Assembly: GCA_035578155.1 (NCBI GenBank)
Contig: JAPWDM010000004.1
Location: 39,194,803 to 39,258,802, forward strand
From: Brachynemurus nebulosus
Lineage: Eukaryota; Arthropoda; Insecta; Neuroptera; Myrmeleontidae
Direction of reading: 5' to 3'
Length of the DNA stretch: 64,000 nt
The notes beneath the pieces were generated by a model. That model did not search any database. It had not been told where the DNA came from and saw only the letters and a list, made by a program, of their open reading frames with translations. Positions 62,634 to 64,000 of this stretch are shown here, piece after piece. A program made the translations under genes and the position numbers. Each line of letters begins with the position of its first letter. Position 1 is the first letter of the stretch.

Positions 62634-64000
62634 ACGCCGTGAGCAGCGGGGCCCCATCACGGTAGTCGAATTTTCCCCTTCATCTTCGGTATTGAATGTC
62701 TACAAGCGAAATGTGATTGAAAGTCTACAACCGAATTGTCATTTTGTTGGTTTCAAAACTGGTGATGAGTGTTCGGCTGATCGAGGCTTTAAAAAAAGGT
62801 TTTAAGTATTTAAGGGCTGTATCTCAGTAAATTTCAATTTTGTGCCGAAAACAGGTAGCAGAAAAAAAGCCAACACAATTCGTACGAGGACATTCCTGCC
62901 CATGTTTATCCGCTAATTGCCTTTATGTTTTAGTTTTAAAAATTAAAAAAGGACCTTAAATAGTAAACTGGAAGGCCTTTATAAAGATATTTTTTCTTTC
63001 CAAAAAAATCCAAAATTTCTATTTTATAAATACTAAAAATCCAAAATTCCTAATTTATAAATAAACAGTGACTTTAATAACATTTTTAAATTACTTAATA
63101 TGTATGTATTTCATTTGTCATAAAAGTAGGTTCACTTTTTTTTAAATTTTTTAAAATTACTATTCGCCTACTTGTATTTAGAATAAACATAATGCTTTTA
63201 AAACACATTTAACAATAGCATTTAATTCCGATGTAAAAATGGGAGAAGTGGGGGGAAAAGTGATGCGGACTCCCTACAAGGTACTAGCTGGATACTAACT
63301 GAATACACGTACAAAATTTCAGCCCTCTAGGTTTCCTTATGGAGTCTCTAGACGTGTTAGAAAACAAGCAAAAAAATTAAGGAAATATTGGCGTAAAAAT
63401 CGTGGGGGTAAGGGTTAAAAGTTGAAACCTCCAAAAAACAGTGTCTGGCTATTAGCTTAACCTGTACACCAAATTTCAGCCCTCTAGGTTTATTTGGGGA
63501 GATTTTGACCCGAACGAAACTGTTAAAAAACAAGAAAAATCATTTTCTTTTGGGTATAAAAATGGTGGGGGTAGGGGTTAAAAGTCGAGACCCCCCCAAA
63601 AGGCACCCCCTTGATACTAACTCAATCCGAATACAAAATTTCAGCCCTCTAGGTTTATTCGGGTGACCTGTGCGAGTGGTACAAACTTCGAAAACGTCGA
63701 AAATGCATGAAATTGTAGCTTAAAAATGAGGGGGGTGGGGGTAAAATATTAAAACCTCCAAAAAGCACAACCTAGGTACGAACTTTATCAACACACCAAA
63801 TTTCAACCCTCTACGTTAATTCTGGGGGGCTGGGGGCCTGTTAGATCCAGCGAAAATCGTTTTTCCCCCCTCTACTCACACCATATCATCCTAGGAAGCT
63901 GAATTTTGGATATGTTGTAGATAATTGACCGAAACATTATTTAAAACCGGTTTGGAAAAGTTTTATTGCTTTTCCGCCCCCCACCACCCCCTTAAAGGTC
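62634..64000 (-). mobile_element. Family A, copy A6: truncated by the window edge
   Basis: Hairpin at 62637-62662 and TAGTCGAATTTTCCCC at 62663-62678, then tail and core through the block before the TA array. Very close to A4 and A1. It sits directly after the A run that ends B2, consistent with insertion into a T run on the complementary strand. Confidence 0.88.

Noticed and set aside
62620..62640. A run before CGCCGTGAGC read as a retrotransposon poly(A) tail
   Set aside because: The A run lies outside the hairpin end and, in B2, belongs to the B element; in the element's sense strand it is a T run, so it is target sequence and not a tail.

Overview
This window is AT-rich eukaryotic intergenic DNA packed with repeats. 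I see no intact gene, no operon, no tRNA or rRNA gene and no CRISPR array. The transposon relics (PIF/Harbinger, THAP, a possible BED finger), the TA-flanked mariner/pogo-type MITEs and the repeat style fit an arthropod, most likely an insect. The sequence does not allow a finer placement. Most long open frames here are translated TA microsatellites (runs of Ile-Tyr) or chance frames in AT-rich DNA.

Layout. 0-6.7 kb: a 154-bp satellite, a degenerate ~140-bp tandem array, an element with mariner-like ends (1517-2921), a ~125-bp minisatellite, a long foldback element (5727-6000) and a 205-bp mariner-type MITE (6440-6644). 6.7-16 kb: a ~20-bp minisatellite, a possible zinc-finger relic, the best full copy of repeat family A (11733-13318), a possible tRNA-derived SINE head, and a Harbinger transposase relic split by a 720-bp palindromic MITE. 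16-30 kb: repeat C1, a GC-rich island, a coding relic with an HGKGPCD motif, a TTAA-flanked element, a 1.5-kb inverted repeat and a truncated A copy. 30-40 kb: a hAT-type element with a perfect 8-bp target duplication sitting inside a 32-bp minisatellite, an old relative of family B, and otherwise long anonymous stretches. 40-53 kb: B1, another TA-array repeat, a truncated A copy, hAT-like ends between TA arrays, C2, a pogo-like MITE with a nested hairpin, and a rearranged A copy. 53-64 kb: an anonymous open frame, a minisatellite, an inverted-repeat element that truncates A5, a THAP relic, a 222-bp duplication, B2 and A6, which runs off the end.

The most interesting object is family A, with six copies plus one solo end. 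In its sense orientation it carries a 16-bp repeat at the 5' end, a TA array at a fixed place, four core units of ~160 bp, an inverted copy of the 16-bp repeat, and a GC-rich terminal hairpin next to a T run. That is the anatomy of non-autonomous Helentrons (HINE/DINE-1 type). Family B has a parallel layout (5' block, TA array, 120-bp core tandem repeats, tail); its two near-identical copies differ by three core units. Both families carry TA arrays at constant internal positions, so mobile elements are plausible carriers of microsatellites in this genome.
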